DNA of 64,000 nt from Deferrisoma camini S3R1 (lineage in GTDB: Bacteria > Desulfobacterota > Deferrisomatia > Deferrisomatales > Deferrisomataceae), in NCBI RefSeq assembly GCF_000526155.1, contig NZ_JAFN01000001.1, forward strand, positions 1,947,014-2,011,013. The letters run 5' to 3'. Both the position numbers and the translations under genes were made by a program. The notes beneath the pieces were generated by a model. That model was not told the origin of the DNA and ran no database searches. It saw only the letters and a program-made list of their open reading frames with translations. Below are positions 1-8,042 of the stretch, piece by piece (position 1 is the first letter of the stretch; the number at the start of each line of letters is the position of its first letter).

Positions 1-761
1 TCGGCCCCCAGGGACTTGGGCTCGGCCGGCGGCTCCACGGGCCGGTCGTCGATGCCCCGGGCCAGGCGCCACAGCTGCCGGCCCGCCTCGCCGAACCACG
101 CCTCCAGGTCCCCGGGCCGGAGCCGCTGCAGGTCGCCGACGGTGCGCACCCCCCGGCTGCGCAGCTCCGCCGCGGTCTTGGGTCCCACGCCCCAGATCCT
201 CGACACCGGCAGGGGCGCCAGGAAGGCGGCCTCGCCCCCCGGGGGCACCACGGTCAGCCCGTCGGGCTTCTCCAGGTCGGAGGCCACCTTGGCCAGGAAC
301 TTGTTGGGGGCCACCCCCACCGACGCCACCAGCCCCAGCTCCCGGCGGATCTCCTGCTTGATCCGACGGGCCGCCTCGGGCCCCGGCCCCACCAGCCGCT
401 CGCACCCGGTCAGGTCCAGGAACGCCTCGTCGATGCTGATGGGCTCGACCCGGTCGGTGTAGCCCCCGAGCACCTCGAACACCTGCCGGGACACCTCCTC
501 GTACCGGGCGAACCGGGGCCGCAGGTACACCCCGTGGGGGCACAGGCTCCAGGCCCGGGAGATCGGCATGGCGGAGCGCACCCCAAAGGCCCGGGCCTCG
601 TACGAGGCCGCGGCCACCACCCCCCGGCCCCGGCCCTGCCGGGGGTCGGCCCCCACGATCACCGGCCGACCCCGCAGCTCGGGCCGGTCGCGCACCTCCA
701 CGGCCGCGTAGAACGCGTCCATATCCACGTGGAGGATGGTTCGAGGCACGGGTGCGGGCAT
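1..761 (-). CDS. dinB: DNA polymerase IV (Y-family), 3' end beyond window
   Basis: Translesion DNA polymerase of the Y family. Reading from an ATG at 761, the N-terminus carries the catalytic motif HVDMDAFYAAVE with the first metal-binding aspartate, then the steric region SYEARAFGVRSAMP, and further on SIDEAFLDLTG with the paired catalytic Asp-Glu. The helix-hairpin-helix thumb region (VSRIWGVGPKTAAELRSRG) follows. About 253 codons are present and the little-finger domain lies beyond position 1. The family is normally 350-400 residues, so roughly one third is missing because of the window edge, not because of mutation. No strong ribosome binding site precedes the ATG. A GTG at 749 would start at the same domain boundary. 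Confidence 0.95.
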   Translation of the reverse strand, partial: MPAPVPRTILHVDMDAFYAAVEVRDRPELRGRPVIVGADPRQGRGRGVVAAASYEARAFGVRSAMPISRAWSLCPHGVYLRPRFARYEEVSRQVFEVLGGYTDRVEPISIDEAFLDLTGCERLVGPGPEAARRIKQEIRRELGLVASVGVAPNKFLAKVASDLEKPDGLTVVPPGGEAAFLAPLPVSRIWGVGPKTAAELRSRGVRTVGDLQRLRPGDLEAWFGEAGRQLWRLARGIDDRPVEPPAEPKSLGA

Positions 762-775
762 GGGCTCGGGTCGGG

Positions 776-895
776 GGAAGGGGTGGGGGTCTGGTGGAGC
801 GACGGGCAAGCGGCGGCATGAGAAGGCGCGGCGAGCGGATGCCGCACCCGCGCCCGGCCGGAGCCAGGCCCCCACCCCGTACGCTTGAAGGTCTT
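776..895. repeat. degenerate copy of the palindromic intergenic repeat
   Basis: The whole gap between dinB and the next gene is a shortened, degenerate copy of the dispersed palindrome. The left end (782-800) resembles the GGGGTCTGCTGGAG arm. The right end (845-890, CGCGCCCGGCCGGAG followed by GGCCCCCACCCCG and CTTGAAGGTCT) closely matches, in inverse orientation, the copy at 41486-41656, including its AGACCTTCAA flank. The middle of the element is shortened. Confidence 0.6.
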
Positions 896-899
896 CGTA

Positions 900-1661
900 T
901 CAGAAGCGGTACACCCGGCCCTGCTCGGCCAGGCGCATCCGGCCCAGCCGGTGCCGGTGGGCCTCCCAGTCGTCGGAGTAGTGCACCAGGAGCAGCCGCT
1001 CCTGCCAGGCCTCGGGCAGACGCAGCAGCTCGTCGAGGGTGGCGTGGATGTGGGCGCCGTTGGAGGCGAACTGGCAGTCGTGGAACACGACCTCGACGCC
1101 GGCGCCGTGGGCCTCGAGGTTGCCGGGATCGTACCGGGTGTCGCAGGGCAGCAGAACCCGCCCGCCCGTGGCCCGGTCCTCCAGCCGGAACCCCCAGCTC
1201 GGCCGCCCCGGCACGTGGGGGGTGGGGAAGGCCGTGAGCCGCACGCTGCCCAGCTCGAACGTGCCGGGCCCGGCCAATGGATGGACCCGGAAGTAGGTGG
1301 ACAGGTCCGCCTCGAACTCCCCGTGCTCGCCCCGCAGGCGCTGGCCCATGCCGGCCTCCAAGGCGTGGGACCACAGCCACGGGAGCAGGTCCTCGGGCAC
1401 GTACAGGTCCGGCCGGATCCCCCACCCGAAGTACCCTGCGAACCCCAGCTCCTCCAGGCCGCCGATGTGGTCGGCGTGGAGGTGGCTCAGCACCACCCGG
1501 GTCACCGCCCGGGGCTCGATCCCCAGGTCGGTCAGGGCCCGGGACGCGGTGTGGCCGCAGTCGATCAGGAACGGCTCGCCCTCGGCCGGCCGCACGAGGA
1601 AGTTCGTCTGATACAGGGTCTTGGCGAACGCGTCGCCGACCCCGATGGGAATGATCTCCAT
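900..1661 (-). CDS. MBL-fold metallo-hydrolase
   Basis: A 253-residue protein of the metallo-beta-lactamase superfamily, cytoplasmic with no signal peptide. The zinc-binding signature HLHADHIGG lies near residue 60, after a strand that ends in the IDCGH motif. A later HVPGRPSWG segment, CDTRYD and a C-terminal VHYSDD supply further metal-ligand candidates. This arrangement fits Zn- or Fe-dependent hydrolases of small phosphoesters or lactones, but the substrate cannot be told from sequence. The ATG at 1661 is the only reasonable start. The gene lies between dinB and manC on the same strand, 82 bases from manC, in a gap that holds a perfect hairpin. Confidence 0.85.
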   Translation of the reverse strand: MEIIPIGVGDAFAKTLYQTNFLVRPAEGEPFLIDCGHTASRALTDLGIEPRAVTRVVLSHLHADHIGGLEELGFAGYFGWGIRPDLYVPEDLLPWLWSHALEAGMGQRLRGEHGEFEADLSTYFRVHPLAGPGTFELGSVRLTAFPTPHVPGRPSWGFRLEDRATGGRVLLPCDTRYDPGNLEAHGAGVEVVFHDCQFASNGAHIHATLDELLRLPEAWQERLLLVHYSDDWEAHRHRLGRMRLAEQGRVYRF

Positions 1662-1684
1662 GGCACTCCCGGGCCGCCTGGGGA

Positions 1685-1706
1685 GGGTGCCGGCCCGCCG
1701 GCACCC
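1685..1706 (-). terminator. perfect 9-bp GC hairpin, possible terminator
   Basis: GGGTGCCGG (1685-1693) pairs exactly with CCGGCACCC (1698-1706) around a CCCG loop. It lies between the manC stop and the start of the metallo-hydrolase gene. There is no T tract on either side, so intrinsic termination is doubtful. It may be a processing or attenuation hairpin. Confidence 0.35.
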
Positions 1707-1742
1707 GAGTTCCCGGTACCCATCGGCCGGAAGGGAACGAAA

Positions 1743-3146
1743 CTAAAGGGTGCGGCCGTAGTCGTCCTGGAGGCGCACGATGTCGTCCTCGCCCAGGTAG
1801 TCTCCGGTCTGGACCTCGATGATCTCCAGCAGCCCCTCGTCCGGGTTCTCGAGCCGGTGCTTCTCGCCCCTGGGGATGTGCACCGTCTGCCCCACGGTCA
1901 GGTCCAGCACCTCGTCGCCCCGGGTCACCCGGGCCGTGCCCCGCACCACCACCCACTGCTCGGCCCGGTGGTGGTGGAGCTGGAGGCTGAGGCGCTGACC
2001 CGGGTACACCGTGATCCGCTTCACCTTGTGGCCGTCCGCCTCCTCCAAGGTGGTGAAGGTGCCCCAGGGCCGGTGGACCGTGCGGTGGTGCACCGCCTCC
2101 TCCCGCCCCTGCCGCGCCAGGGCCTCGGCCACCCGGCGCACGTCCTGGCTCCGGTCCTTGGGGCAAACCAGCAGCGCATCGGCCGTGTCCACCACCACCG
2201 TGTCCGTCACCCCCACCAGCGCCACCACCTTGTCGCCCGCCCACACCAGGTTGCCCCGGCTGTCCTCGAGCAGGGGCAGCCCGTCCACCCGCACGGCGTT
2301 GCCCGCCTCGTCCCGGGCCAGCACATCCAGCAGGGCGGCGAAGCTCCCCAGGTCGGACCACCCGGGGTCCACCGGCAGCACCACGCCCCGCTCCGACCGC
2401 TCCATCACCGCGTAGTCGATGGAGATCTTGGGGATCCGGGCGTACCCGTCCGCCGGCAGATCCCCGCCCGCCTCCACCGCGTTCCGCAGGGCCTCGACCC
2501 CGGCCCACACGTCAGGGGCGTGGCGGGCCAGCTCCTCCAAAATGGTGCCGGCCCGGAAGGCGAACATGCCGGAGTTCCAGTAGTACCCCCCCTCGTCCAG
2601 GTACCGGCGGGCCGTCGCCAGGTCAGGCTTCTCCACGAACCGGGCCACCCTGCGGAACCCGTCGAAGCCCGGCAGGGGCTCGCCGGCCTGGATGTATCCG
2701 TAGCCGGTCTCGGGCCGCGATGGGGCGATGCCGAAGGTCACCAGGTTTCCGGCGGCCGCGGCCCCGGCCGCCCGCTCCAGGGCCGACCGGAACGCATCCT
2801 CGTCGCGAATGGCGTGGTCCGACGGAAGGACCAGGAGCACCGTGTCGGCCGGCGCCGCCAGGGCCGCCACCCCCACGGCCGGGGCGGTGTTCCGGCCCAC
2901 CGGCTCCAAGATCACCCGGCCGTGGGGATCGATGCCCAGGTCCCGAAGCTGGCGGTCCACGAGGTGGGCGACGTCCCGGGTCGCCACCACGCACACCTCG
3001 TCCCCCACCAGGGGCCGCACCCGCTCCACGGTCTGCTGGAACAGGCTCCGCTGCCCGAGCAGGGGGAGGAACTGCTTGGGAAACGCCTGGCGCGAGAGGG
3101 GCCACAGCCGGGTCCCGCTCCCGCCCGCGAGGATCACTGCGCGCAC
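1743..3146 (-). CDS. manC: mannose-1-phosphate guanylyltransferase / mannose-6-phosphate isomerase
   Basis: Bifunctional type II enzyme that makes GDP-mannose for surface polysaccharide, and probably also isomerises mannose-6-phosphate. The N-terminal nucleotidyltransferase domain begins with AVILAGGSGTRLWPLSR and FPKQFL, then has the LPSDH and FVEKPD motifs. The C-terminal cupin domain has QLHHHRAEQWVVVRGTARV and IPRGEKHRLENP with the metal-binding histidines. I chose the GTG at 3146 because AGGAGG sits 6 bases upstream. A GTG at 3161 would add five residues but overlaps that ribosome binding site. Length (467 residues) is normal for AlgA/ManC. The 5' leader runs straight into the composite repeat at 3165. 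Confidence 0.93.
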   Translation of the reverse strand: MRAVILAGGSGTRLWPLSRQAFPKQFLPLLGQRSLFQQTVERVRPLVGDEVCVVATRDVAHLVDRQLRDLGIDPHGRVILEPVGRNTAPAVGVAALAAPADTVLLVLPSDHAIRDEDAFRSALERAAGAAAAGNLVTFGIAPSRPETGYGYIQAGEPLPGFDGFRRVARFVEKPDLATARRYLDEGGYYWNSGMFAFRAGTILEELARHAPDVWAGVEALRNAVEAGGDLPADGYARIPKISIDYAVMERSERGVVLPVDPGWSDLGSFAALLDVLARDEAGNAVRVDGLPLLEDSRGNLVWAGDKVVALVGVTDTVVVDTADALLVCPKDRSQDVRRVAEALARQGREEAVHHRTVHRPWGTFTTLEEADGHKVKRITVYPGQRLSLQLHHHRAEQWVVVRGTARVTRGDEVLDLTVGQTVHIPRGEKHRLENPDEGLLEIIEVQTGDYLGEDDIVRLQDDYGRTL

Positions 3147-3164
3147 GGCTTTCCTCCTCACTTC

Positions 3165-3600
3165 GGTCGCTGGTCGTCAGTCGTTGGTCGTTGGTCTGGG
3201 CCTTCGGCCCGCTGGGCGGCTGGGCAGCTAGGCGGCCTGGCGGCTCCCGAGCCTCGACTCCAAGACCTCGGGGGGCATGGGGTCTGCTGGAGAGCCGGGC
3301 GCGGCTCCTTAGCTCGCCGCGCAGCGCCTCCGGCGCCCGGACCGCGAAATGGTACCCCTTGCACGCGCCCGTGATGAAACCAACTCCCGTGTCTTGTGCC
3401 TGCGCGGCGAATCTCAACGCTCGGCTTCGCGCCCGGCCGGAGGTAGACCCCATGCCCCTCACGCTACGCTCGGACCGAGACGCACACAAAGCCTGTACCC
3501 CGCAAACAGGCCGCCTCGGGGCCTACGGAGCTGAAATCTGTATCCTGAACCCCCTGCCCCGCCCCACGAGAACTCTCGGCTGGAACGCAACTTGGTATCA
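3165..3600. repeat. composite intergenic repeat: heptamers, UUCG hairpin, octamers, palindromic core
   Basis: This is a nearly complete example of the modular repeat. From left to right it has heptamers of the TGGTCGT type (3168-3198), the hairpin GGGCCTTCGGCCC (about 3198-3211), octamers of the GCTGGGCG/GCTAGGCG type (3211-3247), and the core palindrome (3271-3459). The outer arms of the core, GGCATGGGGTCTGC and GTAGACCCCATGCC, are inverted, and so are the inner CTCGCCGCGCAG and CTGCGCGGCGAAT. The right flank ends at 3598 in AACGCAACTTGGTAT, the inverse of the terminal repeat seen at 15560. It fills the manC-cheB gap and contains no supportable gene. Confidence 0.85.
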
Positions 3601-3649
3601 AACGATCCCGAGAGCACGATCGGGACCGCCCCGCGCCTCGAACGCCTCC

Positions 3650-3678
3650 CGATAAATAAATCGGCCTTCCGGAAAGGC
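3650..3678 (-). terminator. probable terminator of the che operon
   Basis: On the minus strand, about 36 bases after the cheB stop, GCCTT pairs with AAGGC around TCCGG (3664-3678), and the following sequence CGATTTATTTATC is unusually T-rich for this genome. The stem is short. Confidence 0.5.
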
Positions 3679-3713
3679 AAGCGGCGGGCGGAAACCGAAG
3701 AGCCTGGCCCCCC

Positions 3714-4787
3714 TCACGAGCCGTCGCCCCCCCGGGCGGTGCGGGCCTCCAGCTCCTCCATGATGGCCCGGGGCATCTCCTCCAGGGGCACGACCCGGTC
3801 CGCGTGCCCGGCCTCCACCACCGAGCGGGGCATGCCGTAGACCACGCAGGAGGCCTCGGCCTCGGCCAGGAGGCGCCCCCCCGCCTCCTTCAGCCGTTTG
3901 GCCCCTGCCGTGCCGTCGTCGCCCATGCCGGTCAGGACCACACCCACCACCCCGGCGCCGAACGTCTCGGCCGCGGCCTCGAACAGCACGTCCACCGAGG
4001 GCCGGTGCAGCCCCTGGGAAGGCTCCGGGTCCAATGCGGCGACCACCCCGTTGTGCCCCTGCCGAAACTTCAAGTGGATGCCGGCCGGCGCGACCAGGAT
4101 CGTGCCCGGGCTCACGGGGGTGCCGTCGGCCGCCTCCACCACGGTGAGGGCGCACACCGAGTCCAGGTGCTCGGCAAAAAGCCCCGTGAACCCCACGGGC
4201 ATGTGCACCACCACCGCCACGGGAAGGGGGAAGTCGGCGGGCAGCTGGGGCAGCAGGTACCGCAGGGCCTGGGGCCCGCCGGTGCTGGCGCCCACCGCCA
4301 CCAGCCCCGCGGCGGCGGCGGGAACCTCCACCGGAGCGACCGTCTGCGCCGCGGCATCCGGGGGCTCCCGGAGCCGGGCCGGGTCCGCCTGGGCCGCCCC
4401 CCGCACCTGGGCCACGATCTGGGCCTCGATCTCGTAGATCGTGTCCAGGGCCAGGGCGGTGGGCTTCTGCACCAGGGCCACCGCTCCGGCGTCCAGGGCG
4501 GCCATGGCCTTCTCGCCCCCCTCGCTGGCGATGCTGCAGACCACCACCGGGATCCGCCTGCCCTGTTCGTGGAGGGCCCTCAGGAACCCGATACCGTCGA
4601 GGTTGGGCATGATGAGGTCCAGGGTGATCACGTCCGGCTCCAGGGCCTGCACCTTCTCCAGGGCGTCCAGGCCGTCCCGGGCCGTGCCCACCACCTCCAG
4701 GTCGGGGGTCCCCTCGAGCATCCGGCTTACGGCCCTGCGCACGAACGCAGAGTCGTCCACCACCAGCACGCGGATCTTCTTGTCCAT
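3714..4787 (-). CDS. cheB: chemotaxis protein-glutamate methylesterase/deamidase CheB
   Basis: Removes methyl groups from, and deamidates, the adapted glutamates of the chemoreceptor. A receiver domain (residues 1-120) has the acidic pair VVDDS and phospho-acceptor Asp57 in LDLIMPNLDG. The C-terminal methylesterase domain has catalytic Ser in GASTGGPQ, His in VVHMPVGFT and Asp in TGMGDDGTAG. Length is 357 residues, as expected. The ATG at 4787 follows GGAGG by 6 bases. An upstream in-frame ATG at 4847 would add 20 residues without domain support. It is the last gene of the che operon and is separated from cheR by 72 bases that contain an octamer array. Confidence 0.95.
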   Translation of the reverse strand: MDKKIRVLVVDDSAFVRRAVSRMLEGTPDLEVVGTARDGLDALEKVQALEPDVITLDLIMPNLDGIGFLRALHEQGRRIPVVVCSIASEGGEKAMAALDAGAVALVQKPTALALDTIYEIEAQIVAQVRGAAQADPARLREPPDAAAQTVAPVEVPAAAAGLVAVGASTGGPQALRYLLPQLPADFPLPVAVVVHMPVGFTGLFAEHLDSVCALTVVEAADGTPVSPGTILVAPAGIHLKFRQGHNGVVAALDPEPSQGLHRPSVDVLFEAAAETFGAGVVGVVLTGMGDDGTAGAKRLKEAGGRLLAEAEASCVVYGMPRSVVEAGHADRVVPLEEMPRAIMEELEARTARGGDGS

Positions 4788-4838
4788 GGCAGCCTCCGCC
4801 CCTATGCCCATGCGAGGGGGGATCTCCTCCCCGCCTCC

Positions 4839-4877
4839 ACGTCCCAACGTCCCAACGTCCTAACGTCCTAACATCCC
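4839..4877. repeat. octamer array (AACGTCCC/AACGTCCT) in the cheR-cheB gap
   Basis: Five consecutive 8-base units, AACGTCCC, AACGTCCC, AACGTCCT, AACGTCCT and AACATCCC, with transitions only. It is the complement of the GGGACGTT units at 32758-32790. The cheR stop codon and its last few codons lie inside the array. Confidence 0.85.
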
Positions 4878-5711
4878 ACCGTCCTTCACGTAGAAGAACC
4901 AGCCGTTCACCTCCTCCACCCGGAACGGGGTGTCGAACCGCAGCAGGCTCTCCGTGAGCCCCAGCAGCAGCACGCCCCCGGGACGGAGGGCCCGGTGGAA
5001 CCGGTCCACCACCCTGGCGATGGTCTCCTCGGCGAAGTAGATCATCAGGTTCCGGCACAGGATCGCGTGCCACCGCCCCTCCCGACCGGCCTCGCCCGGC
5101 TCCAGGGCGTTGGCCCAGAAGAACCGCACCCGGCTCCGGGGGGGATCCTTCAGGCGCCACCCCCCCTCGGTGCGCTCGAACCAGCGGTCGCGCTTGTCGG
5201 GCGGGGTCATCCGGAGGGCCCCCTCCCCGTACACCGCGGCCCGGGCCTCCTGCAAGGCGTGCCGGTCGATGTCCGAGGCCCAGATCTCCACCCGGTCGGC
5301 GAGCCCCTCCTCCTCGGCCACGATGGCCAGGGTGTAGGGCTCGGCCCCCGTGGAGCAGGCGACCGACCAAACCCGGAACGGCTCCGGGTCCCGGTGCCGC
5401 TCCGGGATCCAGGTCCGCACCAGGGTCTCCAGGGGCCCGGGCTCGCGGAAGAAGTAGGTCTCGTTGATCGCGAGCTCCTCCACCGCCCGCTGGAGCTCCT
5501 CGCGGCCGTCCGGGTCGTACTTGAGATGGTAGTAGTAGTCGAGGAACCCCGGCAGCCCCAGGGCCGCCACGCGCCGGCCGACCCGCTCCGCGAACAGATC
5601 CCGTCGGCTCACATCGAACCGGAGCCCACAATACTCTTCGACGAGTCCGGCCAGCAGCTGAAACATCCGCTCGTCCAGGGCGAACGGCCCCGCCCCCCCA
5701 CGTGGGGTCAC
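4860..5711 (-). CDS. cheR: chemotaxis protein methyltransferase CheR
   Basis: SAM-dependent methyltransferase that methylates receptor glutamates. An N-terminal helical domain (FDVSRRDLFAERV, INETYFFRE) is followed by the SAM-binding fold with WSVACSTGAEPYTLAI, ASDID, CRNLMIYF and LRPGGVLLLGLTES. The GTG at 5711 overlaps the stop of the HEAT-repeat gene as GTGA, giving 283 residues, a normal size. The reading frame stays open far upstream but there it is the antisense of the HEAT gene. The last residues (GMLGR) and the TAG stop are encoded by the octamer array, so the native C-terminus has been set by the repeat. No TPR tail is present. Confidence 0.94.
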   Translation of the reverse strand: MTPRGGAGPFALDERMFQLLAGLVEEYCGLRFDVSRRDLFAERVGRRVAALGLPGFLDYYYHLKYDPDGREELQRAVEELAINETYFFREPGPLETLVRTWIPERHRDPEPFRVWSVACSTGAEPYTLAIVAEEEGLADRVEIWASDIDRHALQEARAAVYGEGALRMTPPDKRDRWFERTEGGWRLKDPPRSRVRFFWANALEPGEAGREGRWHAILCRNLMIYFAEETIARVVDRFHRALRPGGVLLLGLTESLLRFDTPFRVEEVNGWFFYVKDGGMLGR

Positions 5712-8014
5712 GCCCCGCCTCCCAAGGCCTCGGCGCAGGCCGCCCGCACCAGGGGATCCACCGCCCGGGTCCGCAGGGCCGCGATCTTCTGCCGCACCCC
5801 TTGCCGTTCGAGGCCCGAGCGGGCCAGCCCGTTCACCGCGGCGGCCGCCACCGACGGATCCGAGTCCGACAGGGCGTCCACCAGGTACCCGGCCGCCCGG
5901 TCGGTACGGGCCCGGCCCAGGGCCACGACGGCCGCCCGGCGGCGGCGGGACGATGGGTCGGCCAGCAGAGCCGCCACGCAGTCGGGGTTCTCCCTGGCCA
6001 GGCGCCCCAACGCGGCCTCGGCCTCGGCCCGGTGGGACGGCAGCCCCACCTGGTCGGCCAGCACCGCCGCGGCCCAGGTCGAGGGGGTGGCCGAGAGCGC
6101 CGCGAACGCGGCCGAACGCGCCTCCGGATCGGCATCGGGGCGCACCAGGCCCGCCAGGGTCGGAACCGCCTCGCCCCATCCCCCCAGGGCCTCCACCGCG
6201 GCCCGCCGCACCGGCGCCGGGCCGGCCTCGGCCGCGGCAATGAGCGCCTCGATCGCGGCCGGGGCGCGGGCGGCCCCCAGGGCCTCGGCGGCGGCCGCCG
6301 CCACCTCGGGCTCGGCCTCGTCCAGGCCTCGGATCAGGGCCGCCACGGCCTTCGGGGTGGCCACCCCTCCCAGCACGGCCAGGGCCTCGATGCGCACCGG
6401 CGGCATGGGGTCGGTGGCGAGCCGGAGCGCGGCCTCCGCCAGGCCGGCGGCGCGCCGGAACCGGAGGCTCCGCAACGCCTCCAGCCGCACCCAGGGGTCC
6501 GGGTCGTCGAGGGCGGCCTCCAGCGAGGTCTCCACCTCCGCCCCCTCGGCGTCGCGCAGGGCCCGCACCGCCGCGCGCCGTTCCACCGGGTCCCCGGCCC
6601 GGGCCACCCGCCGGAGCCTCTCGGCGGCCTCGGGCCGCTCCAGATAGGGGAGGGCTTCGATGGCGGCCAGCCGCACCCGCGGTGCCGGGTCGTCCAGGCG
6701 GGACAGCACCGCCTCGGCGGTCTCGGGGAACCCGAAGTACCCCAGGACCCGCACGGCGGCCTCCCGGCGTTCCGGCACGTCGCTCTCCAGGAGCGGCGGC
6801 ACCAGGTCCAGGGCCCGGTCCCCGCCCAGGGAGTTCACCGCGGCCACCAGGGCCAGGCGGACCTGGGGGTCCGGCTCCCCCAGGCGTTCCACCAGGGCGG
6901 GCACCACCGAGGGCTCGCCGAGGATGGACAACGCCTCGGCCGCCAGCAGCCGGACCGTCTGGTCGGCGTGGTCCAGGAGCGCCACCAGGTCGCGGGCGTG
7001 CTCCGCGCGGCCCAGCGTCCGGAACGCCCGAAGCGCGGCGGCCACCACCTCGGAGTCGGGGTGGGAGAACAGGGAGACCAAGAACCCAGCGGCGTCGCCT
7101 CCGGCCGTGCCCAGGGCTGCCACGGCATGGGGCCGAAGGTCCGGATCCGGCAGGAAACCGGTCAGGACCTGGGCGCCTTCGGCGGTGGGCAGCCACGCCA
7201 GCAGGCGGCATACCGCGCGGGGCTCCCGTTTCGCCGCGGCCGGCGCCGTGGCGCACAGGCGTTCGGCCGCGTCCGGGTTCGCCGCCAGCTCCTCGGCCGC
7301 GCGCTTCCGGACGCGCGAGCCGCCGCCGTGGCGCTCGTCGGCCCGTTCGGCGATCGCGACCAGGGCCCTCGCCACCCGGGCCGCCAGGCCGGCGTCGGCC
7401 TCCACCAGCAGGCGCACCAGCGGGGCCACGGCGCGCTCCGTGCCCAGGGCGGCCAGGGCGTCCACGGCCGCGGCCCGCACCTCGGGCCGGCCCAGGGACC
7501 CCAGCACGGGAACCTCGGCCAGGGGATCGCCCAGGGCCCCCAGCCCCCCCAGGGCCGGCAGCATCTCGAAGGGGTCCTGGCTGTGCAGCGCCCGGACCAG
7601 GGGCCACAAGGCCTCGGGCCGGCCCTGGATCCCCAGGGCCTCCAGGGCCGAGAACCGCACGTTCGCGTCCGGATCGCGGGCCAGCCGGGTCAACAGACCG
7701 AACGCCTCCTCCCCCGGCAGGTGGGCGAGCAACTGGGCCGCGTACACCCTCACCTCGGGCCGGTCGTCCCCGGTCAGCGCCTCCATGGCGGGGCCGGGGT
7801 CGAACCCGGCCGCGGAGAGCACCTGCATGGCCGCTGCGGGCAGGTGGGGGTCGTCGCCGACGCCGCGCAGGCGCAGCAGGAGCTCCCGCCATGCCTCCGG
7901 CCGGTCCTCCGTCAGAAGGGCTGCGGCAGCGGCCCTGCGCACCCGCCAGTCGTCCGAGCGCAGGTCGGCCAGGAGCTCGTCGGTGTCGGGGTTGGTTCGG
8001 GTCGGGTCGGCCAT
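5708..8014 (-). CDS. HEAT/PBS-lyase-type repeat protein of the chemosensory operon
   Basis: A 768-residue protein made almost wholly of about 30-residue helical HEAT repeats, each with a pattern like PEVRAAAVDALAALG or PQVRLALVAAVNSLG. It has no signal peptide or membrane segment. Such proteins are alpha-solenoid scaffolds that bind other proteins. The gene sits between the soluble receptor and cheR and overlaps cheR by GTGA, so it most likely scaffolds or modulates this pathway. HEAT-repeat proteins occur near chemosensory genes in myxobacteria, but the function of this one is inferred from position only. The ATG at 8014 follows a weak GGCAGGTG; the frame remains open upstream, antisense to other coding sequence. 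Confidence 0.85.
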   Translation of the reverse strand: MADPTRTNPDTDELLADLRSDDWRVRRAAAAALLTEDRPEAWRELLLRLRGVGDDPHLPAAAMQVLSAAGFDPGPAMEALTGDDRPEVRVYAAQLLAHLPGEEAFGLLTRLARDPDANVRFSALEALGIQGRPEALWPLVRALHSQDPFEMLPALGGLGALGDPLAEVPVLGSLGRPEVRAAAVDALAALGTERAVAPLVRLLVEADAGLAARVARALVAIAERADERHGGGSRVRKRAAEELAANPDAAERLCATAPAAAKREPRAVCRLLAWLPTAEGAQVLTGFLPDPDLRPHAVAALGTAGGDAAGFLVSLFSHPDSEVVAAALRAFRTLGRAEHARDLVALLDHADQTVRLLAAEALSILGEPSVVPALVERLGEPDPQVRLALVAAVNSLGGDRALDLVPPLLESDVPERREAAVRVLGYFGFPETAEAVLSRLDDPAPRVRLAAIEALPYLERPEAAERLRRVARAGDPVERRAAVRALRDAEGAEVETSLEAALDDPDPWVRLEALRSLRFRRAAGLAEAALRLATDPMPPVRIEALAVLGGVATPKAVAALIRGLDEAEPEVAAAAAEALGAARAPAAIEALIAAAEAGPAPVRRAAVEALGGWGEAVPTLAGLVRPDADPEARSAAFAALSATPSTWAAAVLADQVGLPSHRAEAEAALGRLARENPDCVAALLADPSSRRRRAAVVALGRARTDRAAGYLVDALSDSDPSVAAAAVNGLARSGLERQGVRQKIAALRTRAVDPLVRAACAEALGGGA

Positions 8015-8042
8015 CGGGAACACCTGCCGTTGGGGTGGGGGG

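Noticed and set aside
3158-3364. Small genes within the palindromic repeats
   Set aside because: The same short frames recur in every copy because the DNA is repeated. They lack ribosome binding sites and are often disrupted between copies.
885-3374. Open frame of 829 codons on the plus strand
   Set aside because: It is antisense to the metallo-hydrolase and manC, rich in Pro, Gly, His and Arg, and lacks any domain. High GC leaves long antisense frames open.
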